DNA from: CAG-217 sp963638105
Lineage (GTDB): Bacteria; Bacillota; Clostridia; Oscillospirales; Acutalibacteraceae
DNA: 64,000 bases
Reading direction: 5' to 3'
Assembly (NCBI GenBank): GCA_963638105.1
Contig: CAVHPP010000007.1
Span: 1-64,000, forward strand
In this document: positions 23,870-30,958 of the stretch, one piece after another
How positions within the stretch are numbered: position 1 is the stretch's first letter
Layout: every line of letters begins with the position of its first letter
Made by a program: the position numbers and the translations under genes
Notes under the pieces: generated by a model
Told to the model about the DNA's origin: nothing
The model's database searches: none
What the model saw: the letters and a program-made list of their open reading frames with translations, nothing else

Positions 23870-24574
23870 ATGAAACACGGAAAGAAATATGTGGACGGCG
23901 CCAAACTGGTAGACCGCTCCAATCTGTATGATACCGCTGAGGCACTTGACCTGGCTGTTAAGACCGCCACAGCTAAATTTGACGAAACCATTGAGGCACA
24001 CATTCGCCTGGGCGTTGACTCCCGTCACGCCGATCAGCAGGTGCGTGGCGCCGTAGTGCTGCCCAACGGCACCGGTAAAACCGTGCGCGTGGCCGTATTC
24101 GCTAAGGGCGACTTGGCTAAGGCTGCTACCGAGGCCGGCGCTGACATCGTTGGCGACGCTGACCTGGTAGAGAAGATCCAGGGCGGCTGGATGGACTTTG
24201 ACGTGGCCGTTGCCAGCCCGGATATGATGGGCTTCGTTGGTCGTTTGGGTAAAGTGCTGGGCCCCCGCGGTCTGATGCCCTCTCCCAAGGCCGGCACCGT
24301 GACCATGGATGTGGCTAAGGCTGTAACCGAGGCTAAGGCCGGTAAGATCGAGTACCGTCTGGACAAGACCAACATCATTCACTGCCCCATCGGCAAGGCT
24401 TCCTTTGGGCAGGAGAAGCTGCTGGAGAACTTCAACGCGCTGCTGGACGCCATCATCAAGGCAAAGCCGGCTGCACTGAAGGGTCAGTACATTAAGTCCG
24501 TTGCCGTGGCTTCCACCATGGGCCCCGGCGTGCGTATCAACCCCAACAAAGTTGGTACCGTTTCTGCTCAATAA
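23870..24574 (+). CDS. rplA: Ribosomal protein uL1
   Basis: A 234-residue protein of the ribosomal L1 stalk. It starts with KHGKKYVDGAKLVDRSNLYD and has the signature GRLGKVLGPRGLMPSPKAGT (about 121-140). GGAGG precedes ATG 23870, 48 bases after rplK. In many bacteria L1 represses translation of its own operon by binding the mRNA; no L1 site was identified here. Confidence 0.97.
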   Translation: MKHGKKYVDGAKLVDRSNLYDTAEALDLAVKTATAKFDETIEAHIRLGVDSRHADQQVRGAVVLPNGTGKTVRVAVFAKGDLAKAATEAGADIVGDADLVEKIQGGWMDFDVAVASPDMMGFVGRLGKVLGPRGLMPSPKAGTVTMDVAKAVTEAKAGKIEYRLDKTNIIHCPIGKASFGQEKLLENFNALLDAIIKAKPAALKGQYIKSVAVASTMGPGVRINPNKVGTVSAQ

Positions 24575-24585
24575 GTTTTTGGGTA

Positions 24586-24614
24586 TTGACAAGGCCCGTG
24601 CCTTGTGTTAAAAT
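24586..24614 (+). promoter_or_regulatory. Promoter of rplJ-rplL
   Basis: TTGACA (24586-24591), 17 bp, TAAAAT (24609-24614), starting 11 bases after rplA. Confidence 0.85.
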
Positions 24615-24621
24615 ACTATCG

Positions 24622-24758
24622 CTGTTCAGCCAAAGACAGCAGGTGCCGTTTGGCGTAAGTTGATCGCCTGCCGAGGAATGAATGTGCATGGTTCGCACCC
24701 TGCGGTGCAATATCTATGTCATTTTGTGCATTCCGAGGTACATCGGAATGCACTTTTT
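24622..24758 (+). ncRNA. Ribosomal protein L10 leader with attenuator
   Basis: The leader contains CAGCCAAAGACAGCAGGTGC (from about 24636) and CGCCTGCCGAGG (about 24665-24676), which are the kink-turn and stem segments of the Firmicute L10 leader bound by the L10(L12)4 complex. A terminator follows: GTGCATTCCGA/TCGGAATGCAC (24726-24753), loop of six, then five T. ATGTGCATGG at 24682 could pair alternatively with the terminator arm. Confidence 0.88.
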
Positions 24759-24819
24759 GTTTTGCTAAACAGCCATAAAGACCGCATTTTGCGGCAAATA
24801 CTTATGGAGGTTATGTTTT

Positions 24820-25398
24820 ATGCCAAGTACAGCAGTTCTTGAAATGAAAAAGCAGCAGGTTGCCGCTCTTTCTGACCGGATCAAGAATTCCTGCGCCGGT
24901 GTAGTGGTTGACTACAAAGGCATCACCGTGTCCGATGACACCCAGTTGCGTCACGACCTGCGTGAGGCCGGTGTGCACTACACTGTCGTAAAGAACACCA
25001 TTCTGGGCAGAGCAGCCGAGGCTGCCGGTCTGGAAGGTCTTGAGTCTGTGTTGGAAGGCACCACCGCCATCGCCACCTGTGACGATGACTATGTGGCATC
25101 TGCTCGCATTCTGCAAAAGTTTGCAGACGGCCACGACAATTTTGCCATTAAGTCCGGTTATCTGGACGGCAAAGTGATCGCTCTGGACGAGGTTATTGCG
25201 CTTTCCAAGCTGCCTTCCAGAGAGGCCATGCTGGCTCAGATCGCAAGTCTTGTTGTTGAGCCCATCGCCTGCATTGCCCGTGCCGTTGCAGCACTGGAAG
25301 AAAAGGGCGGTGCAACACCCGTCGCTGCAGAAGCCGAAGAGGCACCCGCAGAGGCTGCTCCCGCTGAGGAAGCACCTGCTGAAGAAACAGCAGAATAA
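24820..25398 (+). CDS. rplJ: Ribosomal protein uL10
   Basis: A 192-residue protein that anchors the L7/L12 stalk. The N-terminal RNA-binding domain includes GVVVDYKGITVSDDTQLRHD. The last ~30 residues are an Ala/Glu/Pro-rich tail longer than in most homologues (usual length 165-175). GGAGGT precedes ATG 24820. It is presumably repressed by excess L10-L12 acting on the leader. Confidence 0.96.
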   Translation: MPSTAVLEMKKQQVAALSDRIKNSCAGVVVDYKGITVSDDTQLRHDLREAGVHYTVVKNTILGRAAEAAGLEGLESVLEGTTAIATCDDDYVASARILQKFADGHDNFAIKSGYLDGKVIALDEVIALSKLPSREAMLAQIASLVVEPIACIARAVAALEEKGGATPVAAEAEEAPAEAAPAEEAPAEETAE

Positions 25399-25433
25399 TT
25401 TAATTTTTATTATAATTTACGGAGGTAATTATC

Positions 25434-25811
25434 ATGGCAACCGAGAAAATCACTGCTATTGTAGATTCCATCGCAGAACTGAGCGTTCTGGAGCTTAAAG
25501 AGCTCAAGGAAACAATCGAAGAGACCTTTGGCGTTACTGCTGCCGCAGTCGCCGTTGCAGCTGCTCCCGCTGAGGGTGGCGCCGCTGCTGCTGACGAGAA
25601 GACCGAGTTTGATGTTGTGCTGACCGATGTTGGCGCCAACAAGATCCAGGTGATCAAGGCCGTTCGTGAGGCTACCGGCCTGGGCCTGAAGGAAGCTAAG
25701 GCTATCGTTGACGGCGCTCCCGCTACCGTTAAGGAAGCAATGCCCACCGCTGACGCTGAGGCTCTGAAGGCTAAGCTGGCTGAGGCCGGCGCTACCGTTG
25801 AGCTGAAATAA
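25434..25811 (+). CDS. rplL: Ribosomal protein bL12 (L7/L12)
   Basis: A 125-residue stalk protein that recruits translation factors. The N-terminal dimerisation part (ITAIVDSIAELSVLELKELK), an Ala/Gly-rich hinge and the C-terminal globular domain (TEFDVVLTDVGANKIQVIKA) are all present. GGAGGT precedes ATG 25434. rpoB, the usual next gene, does not follow. Confidence 0.97.
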   Translation: MATEKITAIVDSIAELSVLELKELKETIEETFGVTAAAVAVAAAPAEGGAAAADEKTEFDVVLTDVGANKIQVIKAVREATGLGLKEAKAIVDGAPATVKEAMPTADAEALKAKLAEAGATVELK

Positions 25812-25830
25812 GTTCACGCCAAGCAACTCG

Positions 25831-25862
25831 CACGGACACGCGTATGCGTGTCCGTGTTTTTT
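25831..25862 (+). terminator. Terminator after rplL
   Basis: CACGGACACGC and GCGTGTCCGTG pair perfectly over 11 bp with a 4-base loop and six T. Confidence 0.92.
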
Positions 25863-25907
25863 GTTTTGATTAGCCCTTACAGTGCAATATGGACAGTTCT
25901 CCTAAAT

Positions 25908-25941
25908 CCCTCCGTCAACGCCTAAAGGCGTTGCCACCATC
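25908..25941 (+). repeat. Repeat R1 copy cut by the assembly gap
   Basis: AATCCCTCCGTCAACGCC onward matches 97-130 and stops at the N-run. A repeated element at the contig end explains why the assembly broke here. Confidence 0.7.
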
Positions 25942-25951
25942 NNNNNNNNNN
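25942..25951. other. Scaffold gap (10 N)
   Basis: Ten N mark a join of unknown true length. Linkage of rplL to the GH3 gene is therefore unproven. Confidence 0.98.
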
Positions 25952-25957
25952 AATTTT

Positions 25958-26029
25958 GTAGGGTGCGATGCCCACATCGCACCGCACAAAAAGCCAAAAC
26001 AATCGTAGGGCGGGGGCTTGCTCCCGCCG
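25958..26029 (+). repeat. Repeats R4 and R2
   Basis: R4 at 25958-25985 (GTAGGGTGCGATGCCCACAT then CGCACCGC) and R2 at 26005-26029 stand 20 bases apart, at the start of the contig. The pair R4-R2 also occurs at 192-262, with R4 there in the opposite orientation. Confidence 0.7.
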
Positions 26030-26044
26030 CATTTTCGGTTCCTA

Positions 26045-26073
26045 TTGTAATTCTCAGTGGAATTTGGTATGAT
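26045..26073 (+). promoter_or_regulatory. Promoter of the GH3 gene
   Basis: TTGTAA (26045-26050), 17 bp, TATGAT (26068-26073). Confidence 0.7.
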
Positions 26074-26104
26074 GGGCATAGATTTTCATAACGGAGGTAC
26101 AGTT

Positions 26105-28558
26105 ATGACCAACTGGGGATATAAGGCGGTGCGCAAAGTGCTGCAAACCTTTGGCGGGGCGGAGCTGGCCCAGCAGCAAAGCGGACGGGTCACCGGTGAA
26201 CCGGGCAATCCGCAGGTGGCAGCTCTGGCCAGACGGGCCGGTGCGGAAAGCTGCGTGCTGCTGAAGAACAACAACCACGCCCTGCCCTTGGATCCGGCTG
26301 CGCCGGTGGCACTGTTTGGCCGGGTGCAGAAGAACTATTTTTATGTAGGCAACGGCAGCGGCGGCGATGTTTCCGCCCCGTACTGTATCAACCTGGGGCA
26401 AGGGCTGGTAAACGCCGGTGTGCAGCCGGACAGCACGGTGCTGGCCGCCTATGAAAGCTGGTGCACCGCCTCTGTCAACGACCCGGACCCGGGATTTTGG
26501 GGGCACTGGCCCCGCTATTATGCAGAAATGCCGGTGAAGCAAGACTGGGTACAGGCGGCAGCCGGGCGGTGCCAAACCGCCGTGGTGGTAATTGGCCGCA
26601 GCGCCGGCGAGGATCGGGAAAACACGCTGAAAAAAGGCAGCTTTTACCTGACGAATAAAGAAAAGGCCTTGCTGGACGCTGTGACCGCCGCCTTTCAAAA
26701 AGTGGTGCTGGTGCTGAATATCGGCAGCATTATGGACTTTGCGGAGATCGACGCCTACGGCGATAAGATCAGCGCCATTTTGCTGGCCTGGCAGCTGGGT
26801 ATGGAGAGCGGTAACGCGGTGGCGGATGTGCTCACCGGGCAGGTGAACCCAAGCGGCCGCCTGACGGACACCATCGCCAAAACCTACGCCGACTACCCGG
26901 CACAAAATTTTGGCAACAAGGCAGAGAACCGCTATACGGAAGATATTTTTGTAGGCTATCGGTACTTTGAGACCTTTGCGCCGGAGCGGGTGCTGTACCC
27001 CTTTGGCTACGGTCTGTCTTACACGGACTTTGCCTGCAAAGTAACAAAAACAGAAATAAAAGACCAAACGGTCACCGTGCAGGTGCAGGTGGAGAACACC
27101 GGCGCCATGCCCGGCAAGCAGGTGGTGCAGCTGTACGCCGGCTGTCCCAGCGGCGCGCTGGGAAAAGCCGCCAAGGTACTTATTGCCTTTGGCAAAACGG
27201 AGGAACTGACCCCCGGCAAGCATCAGACCCTGACCCTCACCGCCCCTTATCGGCACTTTGCCAGCTTTGACGACAGCGGCGCTGCCGGGCACAAAAACGC
27301 CTGGCTGCTGGAAACGGGGGACTACACTTTTTACCTGGGTACTGATGTGCGCAGCGCTGTCCCCTGCGGTGACCTGCACCTGGCGGACACGCTGGTGCTG
27401 GAGCAGTGCTGCCAGTTGCTGGCGCCCCCGACGGACAGCGGCTTTAACCGACTCACCGCCACAGTACAAAACGGCAAAGTGACCCAAACCTACGCCCCGG
27501 TGCCCACCGCCACCGTAGACTTAAAGCAGGAGATCCTGGATCATCTGCCCCCTGCCCTGCCGGTCACCGGCAACAAGGGCTATGTGCTGGCAGATGTGGC
27601 CGAGGGCAGCGTCAGCCTGGACGACTTTGTGTCCCAGCTGTCCACCACGGAAATGGAGCTGCTCAGTCGCGGCGAAGGCATGATGGACAGCCCACTGGGT
27701 GCCTCCGGCAATGCGGGCGCCATGGCCGGGGTCAGCGACAGCCTGCGCCAAAAGGGCATTCCCCCGGTGATCACCACCGACGGCCCCTCCGGAATTCGCC
27801 TGCGGGCCACCTGCTCCCTGCTGCCCAGCGGCACCGCCCTGGCTTGCAGCTGGAACCTGCCGCTGGTACAGGACCTGTACGCCGCCATGGGGCGGGAGAT
27901 GGTGGACAAAGGCACCGACGTGCTGCTGGCACCGGGCATGAATATCCACCGCAATCCTCTGTGCGGGCGCAATTTTGAATACTTCTCCGAGGACCCGCTG
28001 GTCACCGGCAAGCTGGCCGCCGCGGTGGTGCAGGGTCTGCAAAGCGCCCCGGTATCCGCCTGCCCCAAGCACTTTGCCTGCAACAATCAGGAATATAACC
28101 GCAACCACAACAATTCCGTAGTCAGCGCCCGCGCCCTGCGGGAGATCTATCTGCGCGGGTTTGAGATCTGCGTAAAAGAAGCACATCCCAAGAACCTGAT
28201 GACCAGCTACAACAAGATCAACGGCGTGTGGAGCCACTACAACTACCAGCTGTGCACCGCTCTGCTGCGGGAGGAATGGGGCTACACCGGCAATGTTATG
28301 ACCGACTGGTGGATGCGCTACGCCCCCTCGCCGGAATTTCCGGAATTGCGGGACAACGGTTACCGGGTGCGGGCACAGGTGGATGTGCTGATGCCCGGCG
28401 CCAAAACCGCCCTCAGCAAGTCCGCCCCCAACGACGGCAGTCTGCTGGCAACCCTTGGCAAGCCAGACGGCATCACTTTAGGCGAGCTGCAACGCACCGC
28501 AAAGAATGTGCTGCGTATGACCCTGCGCACCAAGTTTGCCGGGCAGTATAAAGACTAA
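26105..28558 (+). CDS. Glycoside hydrolase family 3, beta-glucosidase-like
   Basis: An 817-residue enzyme without a signal peptide, so it acts inside the cell. The domain order is swapped relative to common GH3 enzymes: the C-terminal alpha/beta sandwich comes first (about 35-290, ESCVLLKNNNHALPL), then a fibronectin-like part (about 310-400, RVLYPFGYGLSYTDF), then the TIM-barrel catalytic domain (about 500-800). The nucleophile should be the Asp of GNVMTDWWM, and KHFACNNQE lines the glucose site. This arrangement is known for several clostridial beta-glucosidases. The start is ATG 26105, after GGAGGT; the longer frame overlaps the promoter. Exact sugar preference is not deducible. Confidence 0.9.
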   Translation: MTNWGYKAVRKVLQTFGGAELAQQQSGRVTGEPGNPQVAALARRAGAESCVLLKNNNHALPLDPAAPVALFGRVQKNYFYVGNGSGGDVSAPYCINLGQGLVNAGVQPDSTVLAAYESWCTASVNDPDPGFWGHWPRYYAEMPVKQDWVQAAAGRCQTAVVVIGRSAGEDRENTLKKGSFYLTNKEKALLDAVTAAFQKVVLVLNIGSIMDFAEIDAYGDKISAILLAWQLGMESGNAVADVLTGQVNPSGRLTDTIAKTYADYPAQNFGNKAENRYTEDIFVGYRYFETFAPERVLYPFGYGLSYTDFACKVTKTEIKDQTVTVQVQVENTGAMPGKQVVQLYAGCPSGALGKAAKVLIAFGKTEELTPGKHQTLTLTAPYRHFASFDDSGAAGHKNAWLLETGDYTFYLGTDVRSAVPCGDLHLADTLVLEQCCQLLAPPTDSGFNRLTATVQNGKVTQTYAPVPTATVDLKQEILDHLPPALPVTGNKGYVLADVAEGSVSLDDFVSQLSTTEMELLSRGEGMMDSPLGASGNAGAMAGVSDSLRQKGIPPVITTDGPSGIRLRATCSLLPSGTALACSWNLPLVQDLYAAMGREMVDKGTDVLLAPGMNIHRNPLCGRNFEYFSEDPLVTGKLAAAVVQGLQSAPVSACPKHFACNNQEYNRNHNNSVVSARALREIYLRGFEICVKEAHPKNLMTSYNKINGVWSHYNYQLCTALLREEWGYTGNVMTDWWMRYAPSPEFPELRDNGYRVRAQVDVLMPGAKTALSKSAPNDGSLLATLGKPDGITLGELQRTAKNVLRMTLRTKFAGQYKD

Positions 28559-28577
28559 AAAAATCCCCCACGGTGGG

Positions 28578-28606
28578 TTGCTACCGCTCCGCCGCCGTGG
28601 TAAAAT
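28578..28606 (+). promoter_or_regulatory. Promoter of the two small membrane protein genes
   Basis: TTGCTA (28578-28583), 17 bp, TAAAAT (28601-28606). Confidence 0.7.
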
Positions 28607-28654
28607 GAGATCATCAAGTAAGCGCCAATCGGCGCAATTTAGGGAGGATAACCA

Positions 28655-29068
28655 ATGGCATGTTTCTTAGTACCGGCCGCTGAGGCCGTGGTGGTCACCG
28701 CTGTGGCATTGACCATGAAGAAAAAGGAAGAAAAACTCACTCTGCCCGCCCATGAAGCTGTGGGCACTGAGGCACCTGCCCGGGAGAAGAAATTTACCTG
28801 GAGCCGCAAGTTGTTCTTGCTGTCCGGTCTGCTGTGGGGCGGCATTTTGCTGCTGGCCTTTGAGCATCTGTGGCACGGCGAGGTGACTCTGTTTGCACCG
28901 TTCCTAACGGCCATGAGCAACCCGGAGGACAAAGCGGTCATGCTTCACGAAATGGCGACTGTGGGTGTGACCATGAGCGCCGTTGTTACCGCTGTATGGG
29001 GCATGGCGGTTGCCGTGGTCAGCGCCAAGTTCAAAAAGAGCGCCAAGGCCGCTGCGCAGGAGGGATAA
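28655..29068 (+). CDS. Uncharacterised small membrane protein
   Basis: A 137-residue protein I cannot name. The very hydrophobic N-terminus (MACFLVPAAEAVVVTAVALT) is followed by a charged loop, a second helix (about 52-70, LFLLSGLLWGGILLLAFEHL) and a third (about 98-122). The motif LWGGxLLLAFEHLWHGE and the Lys-rich C-terminus stand out. GGGAGG precedes ATG 28655. Three bases separate it from the next gene, which is also a small membrane protein; the two are likely to work as a pair. I have the impression that similar proteins occur in other clostridia, but no function is known to me. Confidence 0.75.
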   Translation: MACFLVPAAEAVVVTAVALTMKKKEEKLTLPAHEAVGTEAPAREKKFTWSRKLFLLSGLLWGGILLLAFEHLWHGEVTLFAPFLTAMSNPEDKAVMLHEMATVGVTMSAVVTAVWGMAVAVVSAKFKKSAKAAAQEG

Positions 29069-29071
29069 ACG

Positions 29072-29371
29072 ATGTGCCTGCTTCTGACCTTGATGGCTGC
29101 CGTGGCGGCCACCGTGACCTGGTATGCCTGCGAAAAGCGGGGGACCTACCGACTGGGCACGCTGTGCCTGATCTACTGGGGCGCCGGGCTGATGTGGCTG
29201 GTGGACTTCTTCTTTGAATACTTCAGCGAAGGAGCGGCGTATTTTCAGCAGAGCTTCAGCGAGATACTGAACGACAGTCTGCTGGGTCTCTCTGCCGTAA
29301 CCTTGGGCGCTATCGCCTGGCTGGCGATCCTGCTGGTCAAGGATCCTAAGCGTCTGTTCAAACAGCAATAA
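29072..29371 (+). CDS. Uncharacterised small membrane protein
   Basis: A 99-residue protein with three membrane helices (about 1-18, 25-48, 70-90). The middle helix ends in a run of aromatic and acidic residues (WLVDFFFEYFSEG). GGAGGGAT precedes ATG 29072 at the end of the upstream gene. It shares that gene's promoter and the terminator after it. No family is recognised. Confidence 0.7.
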   Translation: MCLLLTLMAAVAATVTWYACEKRGTYRLGTLCLIYWGAGLMWLVDFFFEYFSEGAAYFQQSFSEILNDSLLGLSAVTLGAIAWLAILLVKDPKRLFKQQ

Positions 29372-29375
29372 ATCG

Positions 29376-29407
29376 AAAAGGCGACTGCATCGCAGCCGCC
29401 TTTTTCT
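29376..29407 (+). terminator. Terminator of the small membrane protein operon
   Basis: AAAAGGCGACTGC and GCAGCCGCCTTTT pair with one mismatch around a 3-base loop, followed by T-rich sequence. Confidence 0.8.
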
Positions 29408-29423
29408 TTGCCCGAAAAATCTG

Positions 29424-29433
29424 NNNNNNNNNN
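29424..29433. other. Scaffold gap (10 N)
   Basis: A second 10-N join. The same hexamer AATCTG stands on both sides, so the true distance could be zero or the contigs may overlap; order is unproven. Confidence 0.98.
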
Positions 29434-29500
29434 AATCTGAGACAAATCTGGTTCCTTTTGCCATATTATGCACAAAATGGACGAATTCCATCACTTTCCA

Positions 29501-29528
29501 TTGCATTTTTTTATAGAATATGTATAAT
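29501..29528 (+). promoter_or_regulatory. Promoter of the transporter-GH2 operon
   Basis: TTGCAT (29501-29506), 16 bp, TATAAT (29523-29528). A near-palindrome GATGTACACATC lies just downstream (about 29536-29547), at or after the start site, and may be an operator. Confidence 0.7.
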
Positions 29529-29577
29529 AAAAAAAGATGTACACATCGTACAAAATAGGAATTTGGAGGGAACCGAT

Positions 29578-30939
29578 ATGGATATGAGCACCAACAAACA
29601 ACTGCGCCCCTTCGGTATGCGCGATAAGATCGGCTATGCCTTTGGCGACTTTGGATGCAATATGAGCTTTGCATTCATTAACAGCTACCTGATGCTGTTC
29701 TATGTCACCTGTATGAAGATTGATCCCAAGCACTTTGCCGTTCTCATTCTGCTGGGCAAAATTTTTGACGCCATCAACGACCCCATTATCGGCGGTCTGT
29801 GCGATGCCACCAAACCCGGCAAGGACGGTAAATTTAAGCCCTGGATCAAGTGGGCCAGCCCGGTGCTGCTGCTGTCCAGTATCGCCCTGTTCATTTATGC
29901 ACCCGGTGCGCCCTACGGGGTAAAGATTGCCATGTGCCTGGGCATTTACTGCCTATGGAGCGTGGCGTACACCAGCGTGAATGTGCCCTACGGCTCCATG
30001 CAAAGCTGCATTACCAACGACCCGGCGGGCCGCTCCTCCCTGTCCCAGTGGCGGAGTATCGGCGCTATGTGTGCCCAGATTCCCATTATGATCCTGCTGC
30101 CCCTGCTGGTATATGACAAGAACGACAATCCCCGCGGTGATCTGTTCATCATCTTTGTGGGCGTGATGGGTGCCATCGGTTTGGTATCCTTCTACCTGCT
30201 GCGGCGCATGACCACCGAGCGCATTGCCGCTGCACAGCCCCAGGAGAAACAGAAGTTCAACTATTTTGCCACCCTTGGCTCTTTCTTTAAGAACAAACCC
30301 ATGATGGGCGTGACCATCAGCACCGTGGCATACCTGGCGCTGATGATGACGGTGACCACCTCCATGCCCTATATCTTTATGTGCTATTTCCAGAACACCA
30401 AGCTGATCACCATTGCCACCATGCTGGCCGGATGTCCGGTGGCGCTGGGCATTTTGCTGGTAAAGCCCATGCTCAAGAAATTCACCAAAAAACAGCTGTG
30501 CACCTATCCCTTTGTCCTGTCGGCCATCTCTGCCGGCGTGGCTGCCTTTGTGCGGATCCGTAACCCCTATGTTTGGATCATGCTGGTGGCCATCGCCATG
30601 TTTGGCTCTGCCTTTTACCTGACCTTGATGTGGGCGCTGGTAGCGGACTGCATCGACTACCAGGAGCGCCGAACCGGCCGCCGGGAGGAAAGCTCCATTT
30701 ACGCCACCTATTCCCTGTTCCGCAAAATTGCCCAGGGTGTAGGCGCCGCCGTAGTCAGCTGGGCCATCGGCATGACCGGCTACAATCAAAAGCTGGGCGC
30801 CCTGGAGCAGGCTGCCGGTGTACCGGAAAAGATCTATTTCGTCACCGCGTTCCTGCCCTTTATCGGCGCACTGATCAGCCTGATCAGTATGCATTTCCTG
30901 TATAATCTGGACGACAACGCCCAGGAAAAAGTAAAATAA
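29578..30939 (+). CDS. Glycoside-pentoside-hexuronide (GPH) cation symporter
   Basis: A 453-residue transporter with about twelve membrane segments. IGYAFGDFGCNMSFAFINSY near the N-terminus, the DAINDPIIGGLCDATK loop after helix 2, and WALVADCIDYQERRTGRREE in the C-terminal half are characteristic of the GPH/MelB-XylP family, which imports sugars or glycosides with Na+ or H+. GGAGGG lies before ATG 29578. The adjacent GH2 gene suggests a beta-galactoside or beta-glucuronide as substrate. Confidence 0.9.
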   Translation: MDMSTNKQLRPFGMRDKIGYAFGDFGCNMSFAFINSYLMLFYVTCMKIDPKHFAVLILLGKIFDAINDPIIGGLCDATKPGKDGKFKPWIKWASPVLLLSSIALFIYAPGAPYGVKIAMCLGIYCLWSVAYTSVNVPYGSMQSCITNDPAGRSSLSQWRSIGAMCAQIPIMILLPLLVYDKNDNPRGDLFIIFVGVMGAIGLVSFYLLRRMTTERIAAAQPQEKQKFNYFATLGSFFKNKPMMGVTISTVAYLALMMTVTTSMPYIFMCYFQNTKLITIATMLAGCPVALGILLVKPMLKKFTKKQLCTYPFVLSAISAGVAAFVRIRNPYVWIMLVAIAMFGSAFYLTLMWALVADCIDYQERRTGRREESSIYATYSLFRKIAQGVGAAVVSWAIGMTGYNQKLGALEQAAGVPEKIYFVTAFLPFIGALISLISMHFLYNLDDNAQEKVK

Positions 30940-30958
30940 TCCACCCGGAGGCAACCTT

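Noticed and set aside
24660..24842. Small gene in the rplJ leader
   Set aside because: The frame lies across the L10 leader and attenuator and has no ribosome binding site.
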